Source: Allium sativum (Eukaryota > Streptophyta > Magnoliopsida > Asparagales > Amaryllidaceae). Taken from it: a stretch of DNA of 64,000 nucleotides. How positions within the stretch are numbered: the first letter of the stretch is position 1; each line of letters opens with the position of its first letter. The stretch is from NCBI GenBank assembly GCA_030737875.1, contig CM060910.1, positions 636,541,303 through 636,605,302 of the forward strand, read 5' to 3'. A program made the translations under genes and the position numbers. Below the pieces are notes generated by a model. The model was given only the letters and a program-made list of their open reading frames with translations. It had not been told where the DNA came from and searched no databases. Of this stretch, positions 1-8,965 are shown piece by piece.

Positions 1-376
1 CAATCGTGTATTTTTTCTCTCAAATAACCATATAAGTGACGGAAGAGAGACATTATAATTATTTAAAATGGACATTGGTTGAAATTTAGAGCATGTGAGG
101 TGTAACAGAAATGAAGTATGGTCATCTTTGCCATTTACGCATACATACATCCACACACATGCGTGGCAATCACAAGGAAGGGTACTTTTGCTTTTATTGG
201 TAGTTTTCCGATTTTAGAAAATGGATCACTGGAAATGTCAAATTTCAAATTATTTGTTAATTTAGTTGAAATGTTCTCTCAAATAAAGTTAAAAAGTAAT
301 ATTTAAAATTAAAGTAATTTATTTTCCATATTTTTTTCTCTTTCTTTCAAGAAGTAAGTGAAGTACTTGTGATTAG
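1..376. other. AT-rich non-coding, probably intron
   Basis: No coding pattern is visible. The stretch ends in a pyrimidine-rich run around 330-350 typical of a plant intron 3' end, so it is probably an intron of the gene whose last exons follow. Confidence 0.35.
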
Positions 377-1114
377 CTATCCAAACAGGAACACTTAGAT
401 TGCAACTTCCTCACTTGTCGTCACCTCTATTTACCCAGGTGAGGGCAATTTTAACATCCTAGGCTGGCAGCTTGTCTTCTAATTTATGCTGCAAGATCTA
501 GCCATATTAAATAATTTACTGCTAATCTTATTCGTGATATATTGTTGAAAGCATACATTTTTATATGTACATAAGTGCATCAACGTAGTTTTTTAATCCT
601 TGGCATTAAGGATGCTTTTTAACTCTGTACAGGCAAAGCAAACGCCATTCAGAACCTATCTACAACCTATGTTGGATCTTGTAAGTATTATCTGCATTTT
701 CCATTCAGTTCTGTTTTATACATTAAACCTTTGTACAGTTTTATTAATTGATTTATATTGTGAGTTTATACTTTTCTTAACCGTATTTAAATGCTTTATC
801 TACATCAAACATGTGTAATTTGCTGAATATTCATGTCAGATACAATATGAGAATTGAAAGTTTAAGTTGACAATAGTTCTAAAAGTTGACAATATTTATG
901 TGCAGCAAATTAAAGTATTCTACCTATAGTCAACCTTAGGATTTGTATGAAGATTGTTTCACTTGACTACCATATCTGAAAAAATGATTGATTATTTTGA
1001 TCAAGTTTTAAATATGTTCTTTCCTTGGGTATTGTGACGATACAGGTAAAGAAAGAAAGGGCGGAGAGAGAGGCTTTGGGAGCTCTTCCCTTTTACCAGC
1101 GCACTTTCCCTTAA
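377..1114 (+). CDS. 3' terminal exons of an unrecognised host gene
   Basis: Two exons with good splice borders are in frame with each other. Exon 633-680 (after ...TGTACAG, before GTAAGT) encodes AKQTPFRTYLQPMLDL. Terminal exon 1046-1114 (after ...GATACAG) encodes VKKERAEREALGALPFYQRT plus FP and a TAA stop at 1112-1114. Both junctions are phase 0. A third exon probably ends at 438 (CAG before GTGAGG) and reads LRLQLPHLSSPLFTQ in the same frame; its start is uncertain (377 or 389), because the strongest acceptor, at 350-351, would bring in stops. The peptide is basic and charged near its C terminus, and an AATAAA follows 32 bases after the stop. I do not recognise the family. The upstream part of the gene lies left of the window. 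This is the only stretch of the window that looks like a functional host gene. Confidence 0.55.
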
Positions 1115-1145
1115 GCTTGTGTGGGCATATCATTTTACTGCACTA

Positions 1146-1151
1146 AATAAA
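1146..1151 (+). terminator. polyadenylation signal AATAAA
   Basis: AATAAA lies 32 bases after the stop codon of the preceding exon, in a context typical of a plant near-upstream element. It supports reading 1046-1114 as the last exon. Confidence 0.4.
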
Positions 1152-1473
1152 CCAAAATAACGGGTTTTCAACTATTTTCCGGAGGCATATGCCATGCAGT
1201 CTAGGTGACTCCTAGATAATATTTTGTTTTTTAACTTGCTAATCTGGCGTTCCTTTTTGGTGTTGTATTCTTTTGAATGCCGACTTTCATTTTTTGGAGC
1301 TGTATAATAATTCGATTTTTCTTTTTCTTTTCTAAGTAGGTTTCTTTGCTCTTTAACGCATTATACCGTGGATTTATCTTTCTTTTTCTATGCATCTTTA
1401 CACACGGATGAATTTGTTGAGGAGATATAAAACCTACAAAGGCTAAGGAGATTAAAATAAACTAGGTATGTTT
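1152..1473. other. 3' flank, nothing recognised
   Basis: T-rich non-coding sequence between the host gene end and the MITE. No reading frame or repeat was recognised. Confidence 0.4.
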
Positions 1474-1481
1474 GTATAAAG

Positions 1482-2220
1482 CATAATTGTTAGACCGAAC
1501 CGTAAGTCAAACCGTGATAGTGTAAAATTCTAGGTTTTTGTGGTTTAACCGGTCAGATCGTGAATACCGCGATACTAGTTAATTTTTATATTTTCGATTT
1601 AAATGTGAAATTATTTCAAATATAGTTAAAATTTAATTAATTACAACAAACACCTTTTGATCAAGCTAGTTAGGACACTTGAACATGGTGTAAAAGGTCA
1701 TGCATTTGATTTGTCTTGAGCCCATTTGGCATGTTTTATGTTATATACTATTTAAACTTATATAAAGTATCAATTTCAAAAAAAAAAAAAGTTAAAAATA
1801 ACCAATTACAGTAAATCTATTGAAATTTAAAACGGTTAGTTTCGAATATTCCGTAACAAATAGTAATTGGAATAATTATATAATTTCTCATAATAAAATT
1901 GTTAATTTACAAACTTTTTATAATAAAAGAGGATTTATTCAACAATGTAAAATGTACACTAATAACAAATATTCAAAATTTAGTGGCAATTGTTATAAAA
2001 TTATTTATTAAATTTATTATGTCAAAAAATGAATAATGAAACGATAATTCCTTCTCAAATTTGAAAAACCATGAAGTTCAAAGAGGTCGGTCCAAGGGTT
2101 TTGGGATTAAACCGTAGGTTTATGGACATGCAAAGTTATTTCATTTTCAGAACCATGAAGCTCCAAGATCGATCATTAAATGTGATCAAACCGAAGCTGT
2201 GCTGGGTTTTTAAAACACTG
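1482..2220. mobile_element. hAT-like MITE (non-autonomous)
   Basis: The right end reads ...TTTTTAAAACACTG, giving a terminal CAGTGTTTTAAAAA on the other strand, a common hAT-type terminus in plants. The left end starts CATAATTGTTAG, a weak imperfect match to it. The flanks are near-identical 8-mers, GTATAAAG (1474-1481) and ATATAAAG (2221-2228), as expected for an 8-bp hAT target duplication. The interior is non-coding and AT-rich, with accented accgaacc/ggtttaaccgg patches near both ends. The poor terminal repeat match limits confidence. Confidence 0.42.
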
Positions 2221-2266
2221 ATATAAAGAGTTGAATGTAAAGTAATTTTTTGTGTAATATATTTAG

Positions 2267-2286
2267 TGCGGTGCTAAAGCACCGCA
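2267..2286. repeat. short perfect hairpin
   Basis: TGCGGTGCT and AGCACCGCA form a 9-bp perfect stem with a 2-nt spacer in otherwise AT-rich DNA. A GC-rich patch follows at 2350-2440 (gcggtaaacgtcgacc ... gcggcgtcc). It may be a relic of a DNA transposon end; no partner end was found. Confidence 0.4.
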
Positions 2287-4307
2287 ATTTATGTTTCTAG
2301 CTACCAAATCCACCACTGTACGGTTTTAATATTTCATTTTTTTTTTGTCTGCATTAGCGGTAAACGTCGACCGATCATCGTTCGGACGGCGGGCTATGGT
2401 AGCCTTTAGCACGTTTCGCGGCGTCCTTACCACCGTTCTGTATTTATATTAAATTTATTGAGAACACTGTTTAAGCCAACTTCATAAAACAGCAAAAATC
2501 CATTTGGCTTATTAAACGTGCAAACCGAACGAGTCATGTTCAATTCTACAAGGATATTTTGTAAATTGATTCCAATGGTCGTGGCAAAGACTTTTGTTAA
2601 TTACTTCAAATCCTAGAGATCAGGGAACAACATGACAACTTGTCACGTTGTGGCGTACAATCTTTTCTTTTTTCTTTTCTAATGTTCTATAGCTGGATCT
2701 TGTTGTTTAGTACAAGTTCAAAAATCTTCAATTATTGGGTTGGAACATTTTATGTAATAGATTATTAGAGCAAACCAAATGCAATAGCTTACCTTATTTC
2801 CTTCCGGCCTTTTGAGCATATCCAATACTAAAGGAATTTCGCGAAGAGACTACGAATATGCGCCCGCTCATCCAACAATAGAACTTTTTTTTTTTTTTGG
2901 TTTATACACAAACGTACAAAACTGCATAGATCTTTTTTCTTCCTCTAAACGGTTTTTAGAAAACCGTTTAACCTTAAGAAAACTGAAAATAAAAAAGAGC
3001 TTTTTCTACAAACGAACTTTAGAAACCATTAAAAAACTAAATGATTTTCTGAAATTTGTTTACAGATCCAGGCTAAAGAAAAAAAAAGAAAAGATCATCA
3101 TTTTTTTTTCTTGCTTCCACTCAAATTCTATAGCGTGAGAAAGCAAATAAAAAACAGCGATCTTTTCATTTCAAGCTCTCCCACACGCTGTTGGAAACAC
3201 TTTAAGAGCATTCCAACCGTGTTGGTCATCCAATATTATCTCACCCTGTTCAACAAACGTAACTCATCTCAAAGAAAAAAAGATCATACTTAAAAAAATA
3301 TTGTATCTGAATGGCTTTATTAAAAGACAACTAGTGACAGACACGTGGACTAAAGCGGCTTCCACATGGACAACAATTCATATGCTCAAATTAAAATCTA
3401 AAACTATTTCTTAGCTTGCTTTTATGAAACGTATCACGGTACCATAACTCAAAACATTATATGGTTTGTCAAAGGCAGCCATAAGTGTGTTCTTTTCACC
3501 TCATTTGAGGCTATATGATTGATAGAGTCGGACATACGACCTGAGAGCAATTACGTAAGTTGTAACATATATCTAACTTAATAATCTATTTTGTTCAAAA
3601 TAAAATGTGTTTTTATTTCTATTATATACATGATGTTTAATCAATTATATTAATTAATTAATTTAATTAAAAAGTATATTTAATTAGATATTTTAAATGC
3701 ATGTTTTGTTATAATAATTTCAAAATGGTGTGATACTGAGTAATTTATCATGATGGAAAAAATAATTGTATCATTTTGAACGGTCTTAGTCAAACTGCAC
3801 CAAGACCGGATATCGATGTATTTGTTCAAGACCAATGTACGAAACGCACTCCAAATTTTAGCAATGTATTAGTCATGACTATTGCAAACACTAAGAGGTT
3901 AAGTATTGATAGCTACTTGATAAATACAGAATGACTCACTCTAGAATTTTCTACTGGTTAATATAATTTAAATCAAACTAAAAATATCGAACCGAAAAAT
4001 TTACATCGTTCTCTCGAAGTGAGAATACCGTAACAACTCACCTAAAATATCGATTCAAAGTTTTAAGTGCTTTTCAAACTTGCACCATGCCTTGGAATAC
4101 GAGTCATTGGGTTTTTAAAAAAAAAAACATAACAAAGCAAAATTGTAAGAGTAATTTCTATGGTGTTATACAATTCCGGGTCCTACAACGAAATGAACTA
4201 AAATATAAGTATGGAAAATATACATTTAAAAAAACATTCTTTAGATACGTAATTAAGTATATGCCTTTTTCAAAGTAAAGTAGAACTTCTGTAGATACTT
4301 AATATAA
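2287..4307. other. intergenic, no gene recognised
   Basis: AT-rich, with several poly-T and poly-A runs (2886-2900, 3100-3110) and only short chance reading frames. No repeat borders, RNA gene or protein similarity could be recognised. Confidence 0.45.
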
Positions 4308-5612
4308 TATAGGAATAATTGACACGATTAATTCCAAGTTTCACGTGTCCTCCCATATTAATACAGAATTTGGATTATTTTTAATTAATCCAAGTTTGGT
4401 TGTCCTTATCATATTGATCTCATTTACCATATGACCTGTTTAGCCGGTTTCACTTTATATCAAAGCCCATTTGCTGACCTATTTTCTTGTGTTCTTCACT
4501 TACCTCATGTACATCTTCCTATTCATCTCTTCTTCAGGCTGCAGCAGTTCACTTTCCACTGAACACACTTCTCTATGTTTAGCAAATAATTCTTCCCCTC
4601 TTCTTCCAAAAGCCAAAATAACCTTAAAAAAACTGTTTTGATCCAAATCCAAATCCTATCCCATGAACCCACTAATTTGTCACAAATTGTGTTCGGAATA
4701 GCTTCCTCATCAAAATTATGGGAAAGGAGAAAAGAGTACATCAAGATCTGGTACAAACCTCAAATCATGCGCAGGTTCGTTTGGCTCGACAAACCCGTTA
4801 AGGAGTTGAAATCCAAATCGCACTCCAGATCCAATTCCAGCTCGAACCATAAATCCAACCCCTCCACCTTCCACCTTTCACGCTTAGAATCCCCACGATA
4901 CTAAAAAGTTTCTGTATACCCATAAGATTGGGCACAAGTCTGCTATTAGGATATCCAGATCCGTTTTTGAAACATTTCGTTTTAGGCTACCAAATGTTAG
5001 GTGGTTTGTTATTGGTTTCTTTACATCATTTTATATGTGATTGACTCAATATTTCCAAATGATACGCACGTAAATTCTATTAAAAGGTTGTTTAATTAAT
5101 GGCCCTGTTAGTTTAGATTCAGCTGGTGTAATGCAGCAGTCAACTTTGTTATGATCATGAAAATAAGTGGACAGTTTCTGTTTCTTGGGGATTTGTCGTT
5201 GAGATTATGAGGTGATGTAATGCCACAGCTCCTCCTCTCTATCAATCATCGGACCACACATACACAATTTGCAAATCATGCTTCAATTTTTTTTCTTCTC
5301 AGATGGATTTTTCAATTTATTTCTGTCACAAGAGAATAGGAGTGTATTAATAAGTTTTCTTAGAAAATTGGTTTAGTAATGTATTAAGTGGGCTTGACCT
5401 ATTTACAAGCGCCTAGGAAATGAATTAACGTTTGATTTAAGAAAGCTAAAACTTAAAACTGGTTATAACAGGTCGACGGGTAAATGGGATCAATATGGGA
5501 AAGGGACCCCCAAAGTTGGAATTAATTAAAAATAATCCAAACTCTGAATTAATATGGGAAGACACGCGAAACTTGAGATTAATCATGTCAATTATTCCTA
5601 TAATGTATAATT
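4308..5612. repeat. inverted repeat pair flanking 1 kb
   Basis: The block 4308-4448 recurs in inverted orientation at about 5455-5612. Shared landmarks, read on the left strand, are TAGGAATAATTGACA, CCCATATTAAT, TTTGGATTATTTTTAATTAA and CATATTGATC, then GACCTGTT. Identity by eye is about 80-85% over 140 bp, with small indels. The inner side of the match fades after GACCTGTT and the outer side after TAGGAATAATTG. No clear target duplication was found, so this may be a foldback-type element or two inverted copies of a local repeat. The glycosyltransferase fragment lies between the arms. Confidence 0.6.
4638..4904 (+). pseudogene. DUF604/fringe-related glycosyltransferase fragment
   Basis: The frame reads NLSQIVFGIASSSKLWERRK, then EYIKIWYKPQIMRRFVWLDK and PVKE. 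This is the signature N-terminal block of plant DUF604 (PF04646) fringe-like glycosyltransferases: (T)NLSHIVFGIA..S..LW..RKEYIKLWW.P..MRG.VWLDK.V. In that family it precedes the nucleotide-sugar binding core. After KPVKE the frame becomes low-complexity Ser/Lys-rich and stops at 4902-4904. The core with its DDDT-type motif is missing. The frame opens without an ATG (TTG at 4638; first in-frame ATG at 4768). It is therefore a truncated gene piece of about 45 recognisable residues, not a working enzyme. It lies inside the inverted repeat pair, so a transposon may have captured it. The family assignment rests on my recall of the motif, not on a search. Confidence 0.5.
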
Positions 5613-5880
5613 CCACAGGGAACAATGAAGAGTAGAGAAACTCCAACGTTCTTTTCTTCAGTTATGCCAAATCAACTGCTAACCTATAATTCTGTGGTGA
5701 GGAAGAAATAGAAGGAAATGAGTGGGTCATGCAAAACTTTGGTGAATGAATAAATGTTTAATATGAGATGATCATGCGAAATTGATTTTGACTGTACCAT
5801 ATGTAACCTAGGGTGCTCTATAAGTGTTTTTAGATTTTTTTCCCTTTCAATATTTAAGAGATTTTAACATAATATACACC
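5613..5880. other. non-coding, nothing recognised
   Basis: No frame or repeat border was recognised between the inverted repeat and the start of the more GC-rich repeat X. Confidence 0.35.
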
Positions 5881-7352
5881 TACACTAACAACTTGTATTT
5901 GCGCCTATAAGGATCGAACTACATATCAAACCTTAATAACAGTTGACGCCAAAAAGTGGCACAAACAATCCAACATAAAATATGAAGAAATAAATGAAGA
6001 AATATAAATGAAAACGAGGAAAATGCAATGAACATGGATTCATAGTGGTTCGGCGATAACAAGCCTACATCCACTTTATAATTTCTTATATAACTTGAAG
6101 AAAATGAGTACAATGGTGGAACATCTCTCAAAAAAGGGTACAATGCAGTAACACAATGTATAAAAGAGAAAAATTGCCGAAAGTTCCTTTTTTAGAAGCT
6201 TTGGAGGGGTATTTATAGCATGGTTTGATGGTCGGCTCGGTAATGCCATGCAACATTCGATCCAGAAGTGTAGGGAGGTAGTGGAAGTGGTCTCCTAGCC
6301 GTTAGAGCATGTCTTCAGAAAGATATAGGGTCGGGTCGATATCGCCGAGCTCGATGTCATACACGTAGCAGTTGATCCATCACTTCAGGAGCTGGTCGAA
6401 GAGATACTTTTGTTGATGAAGCGAGTCTATAGGTGATACTTCGACTTGAAAGTAGAGGAAGTGGTAAAAGTGGAGTGAGTCTCTAGTGGATATTTTCCTT
6501 GACTCGGCCATGCTCAGCTTGACATGTCGAGTCAGTTGATCATCGATTCGGGATCAGCGCTCTCTTCGAGCTAGAGATTGGTAGCATCGTCCTTACTGAT
6601 CTGGATCCTTACCGAGCCGGAGCCCTCACAAGTCTCTAGCCCACCAATTCCGGGGTATGCCGATCCGAGGGATAATGTCATTTTCTTGGTTCTGTTAGCG
6701 TGTGGTCATGATTGACTCGAGTCTTGTGATCCTCAGCCATGAATGTTTGAATCTTTGACGGCCTTGCCAAAAGGCAGGTCAACACTTTGCCCTCCCAAAG
6801 CATGTTACGTTGTAGGCGGAATGTGCTTTAAATCTGTTGAACTGCTCCTCTCAGAGATGTCACTTATTCTTCGAAAAGAGATGATGATGGGTCATGTAGA
6901 ATCGTTGGCTCCCATATGTGATTGCCGACACACAGGTCATTGCCAACCGATGTCATTCTCTTTGTGCAAGTCGGGCACATGGTCGAGTCAGACCATCTGC
7001 CATACACAAGTCAGTGCATGGTCTATCATCCAAGTCATGAAGGAGCATGGGAGTTTCTCTTCTCCATTTTCTTGCTTGGTTCGAGGGTCGAACCGAAGTT
7101 CGGCTCGTCATAGCCAACTTGCACTATGTCGGATCGATATATTGATCCGGACCTAGTCATATCATACTAGGTCAATGGTCACTTCAGTAGGGTACGAAGA
7201 GTCTTCCACTTTTCCTTACAAGTACTGGGTCCATTGCCACTTTTCACCTTTTACTTTTTACTGTTGATTATTTTTGAACCAAGAAAAATGAAGAACTCCA
7301 AAACCCTAACCTGGTTCGCTTGTAATTTCGAATTGCAATAATCCAATCCTTT
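5881..7352. repeat. repeat X, left copy (probable LTR fragment)
   Basis: Non-coding, noticeably more GC-rich than its left flank from about 6200 (many tcggctcg/cgagctcg/gactcg words). The last 265 bases (7088-7352) are about 88% identical to 41190-41452. The shared part holds a TATA-like CTATAAG/TTACAAG and an ACTCCAAAACCCTAAC leader, which look like the promoter and U5 of an LTR. The Copia LTR begins at 7353 and interrupts it. The left border is uncertain. Apparent reading frames in 6743-7156 have no recognisable domain and are probably chance. Confidence 0.4.
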
Positions 7353-8393
7353 TGTTGGATCTCGCTTTATAGTGTTTTGATTATGACAACTATACAGGTA
7401 CATATATTATTATCGACTAACTCTGTTTTGCAGGAAGATACTCAACAACAGATTCAAGAGCTTAGATTGAAGATTATATATGTTTTTAGAGTCTGTTAGC
7501 AATAGTATATGATTGTTAAAATCTTCCTTGATGATACACACACAAGCACATTTTAATATATATAAGTTTTTATATATGTTTTACAGGATATAGGCATGTA
7601 TCAGTCAACAAACGTCTGTTTATTTCAAGTCAGACATCTGTTTGATGAAACAAAGATGATTCCACTACAATATTCAGACGTCTGACTTATAATAAACAGA
7701 CGTCTATTTTGACCTCGAAACGGCCTATTTCCTTGCTGTTTGAATTCTATTTAAAAACAGACATCCGATTTTTATTTTAGACATCTGAATACGAATAGAT
7801 GCAACTATTCAATGAATAGACACAACCTTTAAATCATATCTTTTCTTTGAACCTTTTCACGAATGATTGCATCTATTTGATTATTATAAATAGGAGTTCA
7901 AACAGATGAGTTCTTCATCAAATCTTACTCTAATTCTTTCTATCTTATCTATAGCATTTAGATTCACGCAAGTGCTTTATTTACATATTTCTAAGATTAC
8001 AAACCAATTCTAATCTTCCATATTCTTTCACGAATTACACTATTATCATCAAGGAAAGATTATAGGAAGGGTGTACATTACTTTGACATATCCATGTTAT
8101 CAAGAACACAAGTAATCAACAAATTTTCTGTATTGTGGAAGTCCTCTTCAGCGGTTGAGGTAAGAAATCCCGTTCGGTTGTTTAGGTAGTTGTAAACCTT
8201 TTCCTCCGGGTGAAGTGATGGTAGTCGTTGTTTAGTGAAATACCAGAAGGGAGTCTGAGACTGGAAGTAGAACAGTGGTCTGAACCAGTACAAATTGACT
8301 GTGTCATTTATTTAATGCTATTACTTCACTATCCACACATTACTTTGCTTATACTTCATACTATACGATCCTACCATTGCATAGACTCTTTCA
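7353..8393 (+). mobile_element. SIRE-like Copia 5' LTR
   Basis: It begins TGTTGGATCTCGC and ends ...ACTCTTTCA. It is followed after 2 bases by a primer-binding site and 60 bases later by a Copia gag start, so it is a 5' LTR of 1041 bp. It contains a cluster of CAGACGTCTG-like palindromes (7611-7788). The 3' LTR partner is not in the window because the element is truncated at about 41189. The LTR/gag arrangement fits the SIRE/Maximus lineage of Ty1/copia. Confidence 0.7.
7611..7788. promoter_or_regulatory. cluster of GACGTC palindromes in Copia LTR
   Basis: Six copies of a 10-bp palindrome-like word occur: AACGTCTGTT at 7611, CAGACATCTG at 7631, CAGACGTCTG at 7675, CAGACGTCTA at 7697, CAGACATCCG at 7758 and AGACATCTGA at 7779. 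The perfect form contains GACGTC, an ACGT-core site of the kind bound by plant bZIP factors. The density in a U3-like region suggests transcriptional control sites; function is inferred. Confidence 0.4.
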
Positions 8394-8395
8394 AT

Positions 8396-8406
8396 TGGTA
8401 TCAGAG
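8396..8406 (+). other. Copia primer-binding site (initiator Met tRNA)
   Basis: TGGTATCAGAG, two bases after the LTR end, complements the 3' end of plant initiator Met tRNA and primes minus-strand cDNA. Confidence 0.7.
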
Positions 8407-8453
8407 AAAGGACATCATGTTACTGTAACACCATTATTCAATACTTTGATAAT

Positions 8454-8575
8454 ATGGAAAATAACCCAAATACCAACACAACCACTACCTCTACATTTGT
8501 CGAAGGACAACCTACGCAAAGACCACCACTATTCAATGGATTACACCATAATTACTGGGCTACAAGAACGAGAGA

Positions 8576-8609
<34 letters not shown>

Positions 8610-8960
8610 GCAAGCAACTAGCTATGAAGCTTGGAATGGAACTTAAACTCAATACACGACACCCATAACTGAATACTCTGCATGGAAAACAAATCAGAAA
8701 AATGAGGCAAGTGCAAATGCCAAAGCTATGATATGTTATTTTGTGCTTTGGATAGAAATGAATTCAAGCGTGTTAGCATCTGCACTACTGCACATCAGAT
8801 ATGGGAAACAATCAAAACCTTACATGAGGGTACAAACAAGGTCAAACAAACAAAAAACTCAATGTTAAAGAATCAATTCCAAAATTTAAGAATGGAACCA
8901 TCAATGACATGTACTCAAGATTTCAAGATGTTCTTCATGCCTTAACAGGGTTAGGAGAAA
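8454..8960 (+). pseudogene. gag: Copia gag, N-terminal part (broken)
   Basis: It starts MENNPNTNTTTTSTF and runs through QRPPLFNGLHHNYW, the typical N terminus of SIRE-type Copia gag (RPPLFNG..Y..W). A (GT)n(AT)n microsatellite at 8576-8609 replaces the expected next residues and shifts the frame. Gag resumes as MQATSYEAWNGT, then a stop, and then another frame from 8733 with LFCALDRNEFKRVSICTTAH and QIWETIKTLHEGT, the UBN2-like gag core. The end, ALTGLGEKY, is cut at 8960 by a solo LTR and continues at 11551. Gag would form the virus-like particle. At least three frame disruptions make it non-functional. Confidence 0.7.
8576..8609. repeat. (GT)n(AT)n microsatellite in gag
   Basis: A GT run followed directly by an AT run lies inside the gag reading frame, between conserved residues ...YWATR and QATSYEAW. 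It breaks the frame. Confidence 0.8.
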
Positions 8961-8965
8961 AATAT

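Noticed and set aside
2267..2304. Helitron 3' end (hairpin, 11 bases, CTAG)
   Set aside because: The base after CTAG is C rather than T, and no TC-type 5' end was found within a few kb.
6743..7156. 137-codon gene in repeat X
   Set aside because: No recognisable domain, lies in LTR-like repeat sequence, and the overlapping frame is equally open.
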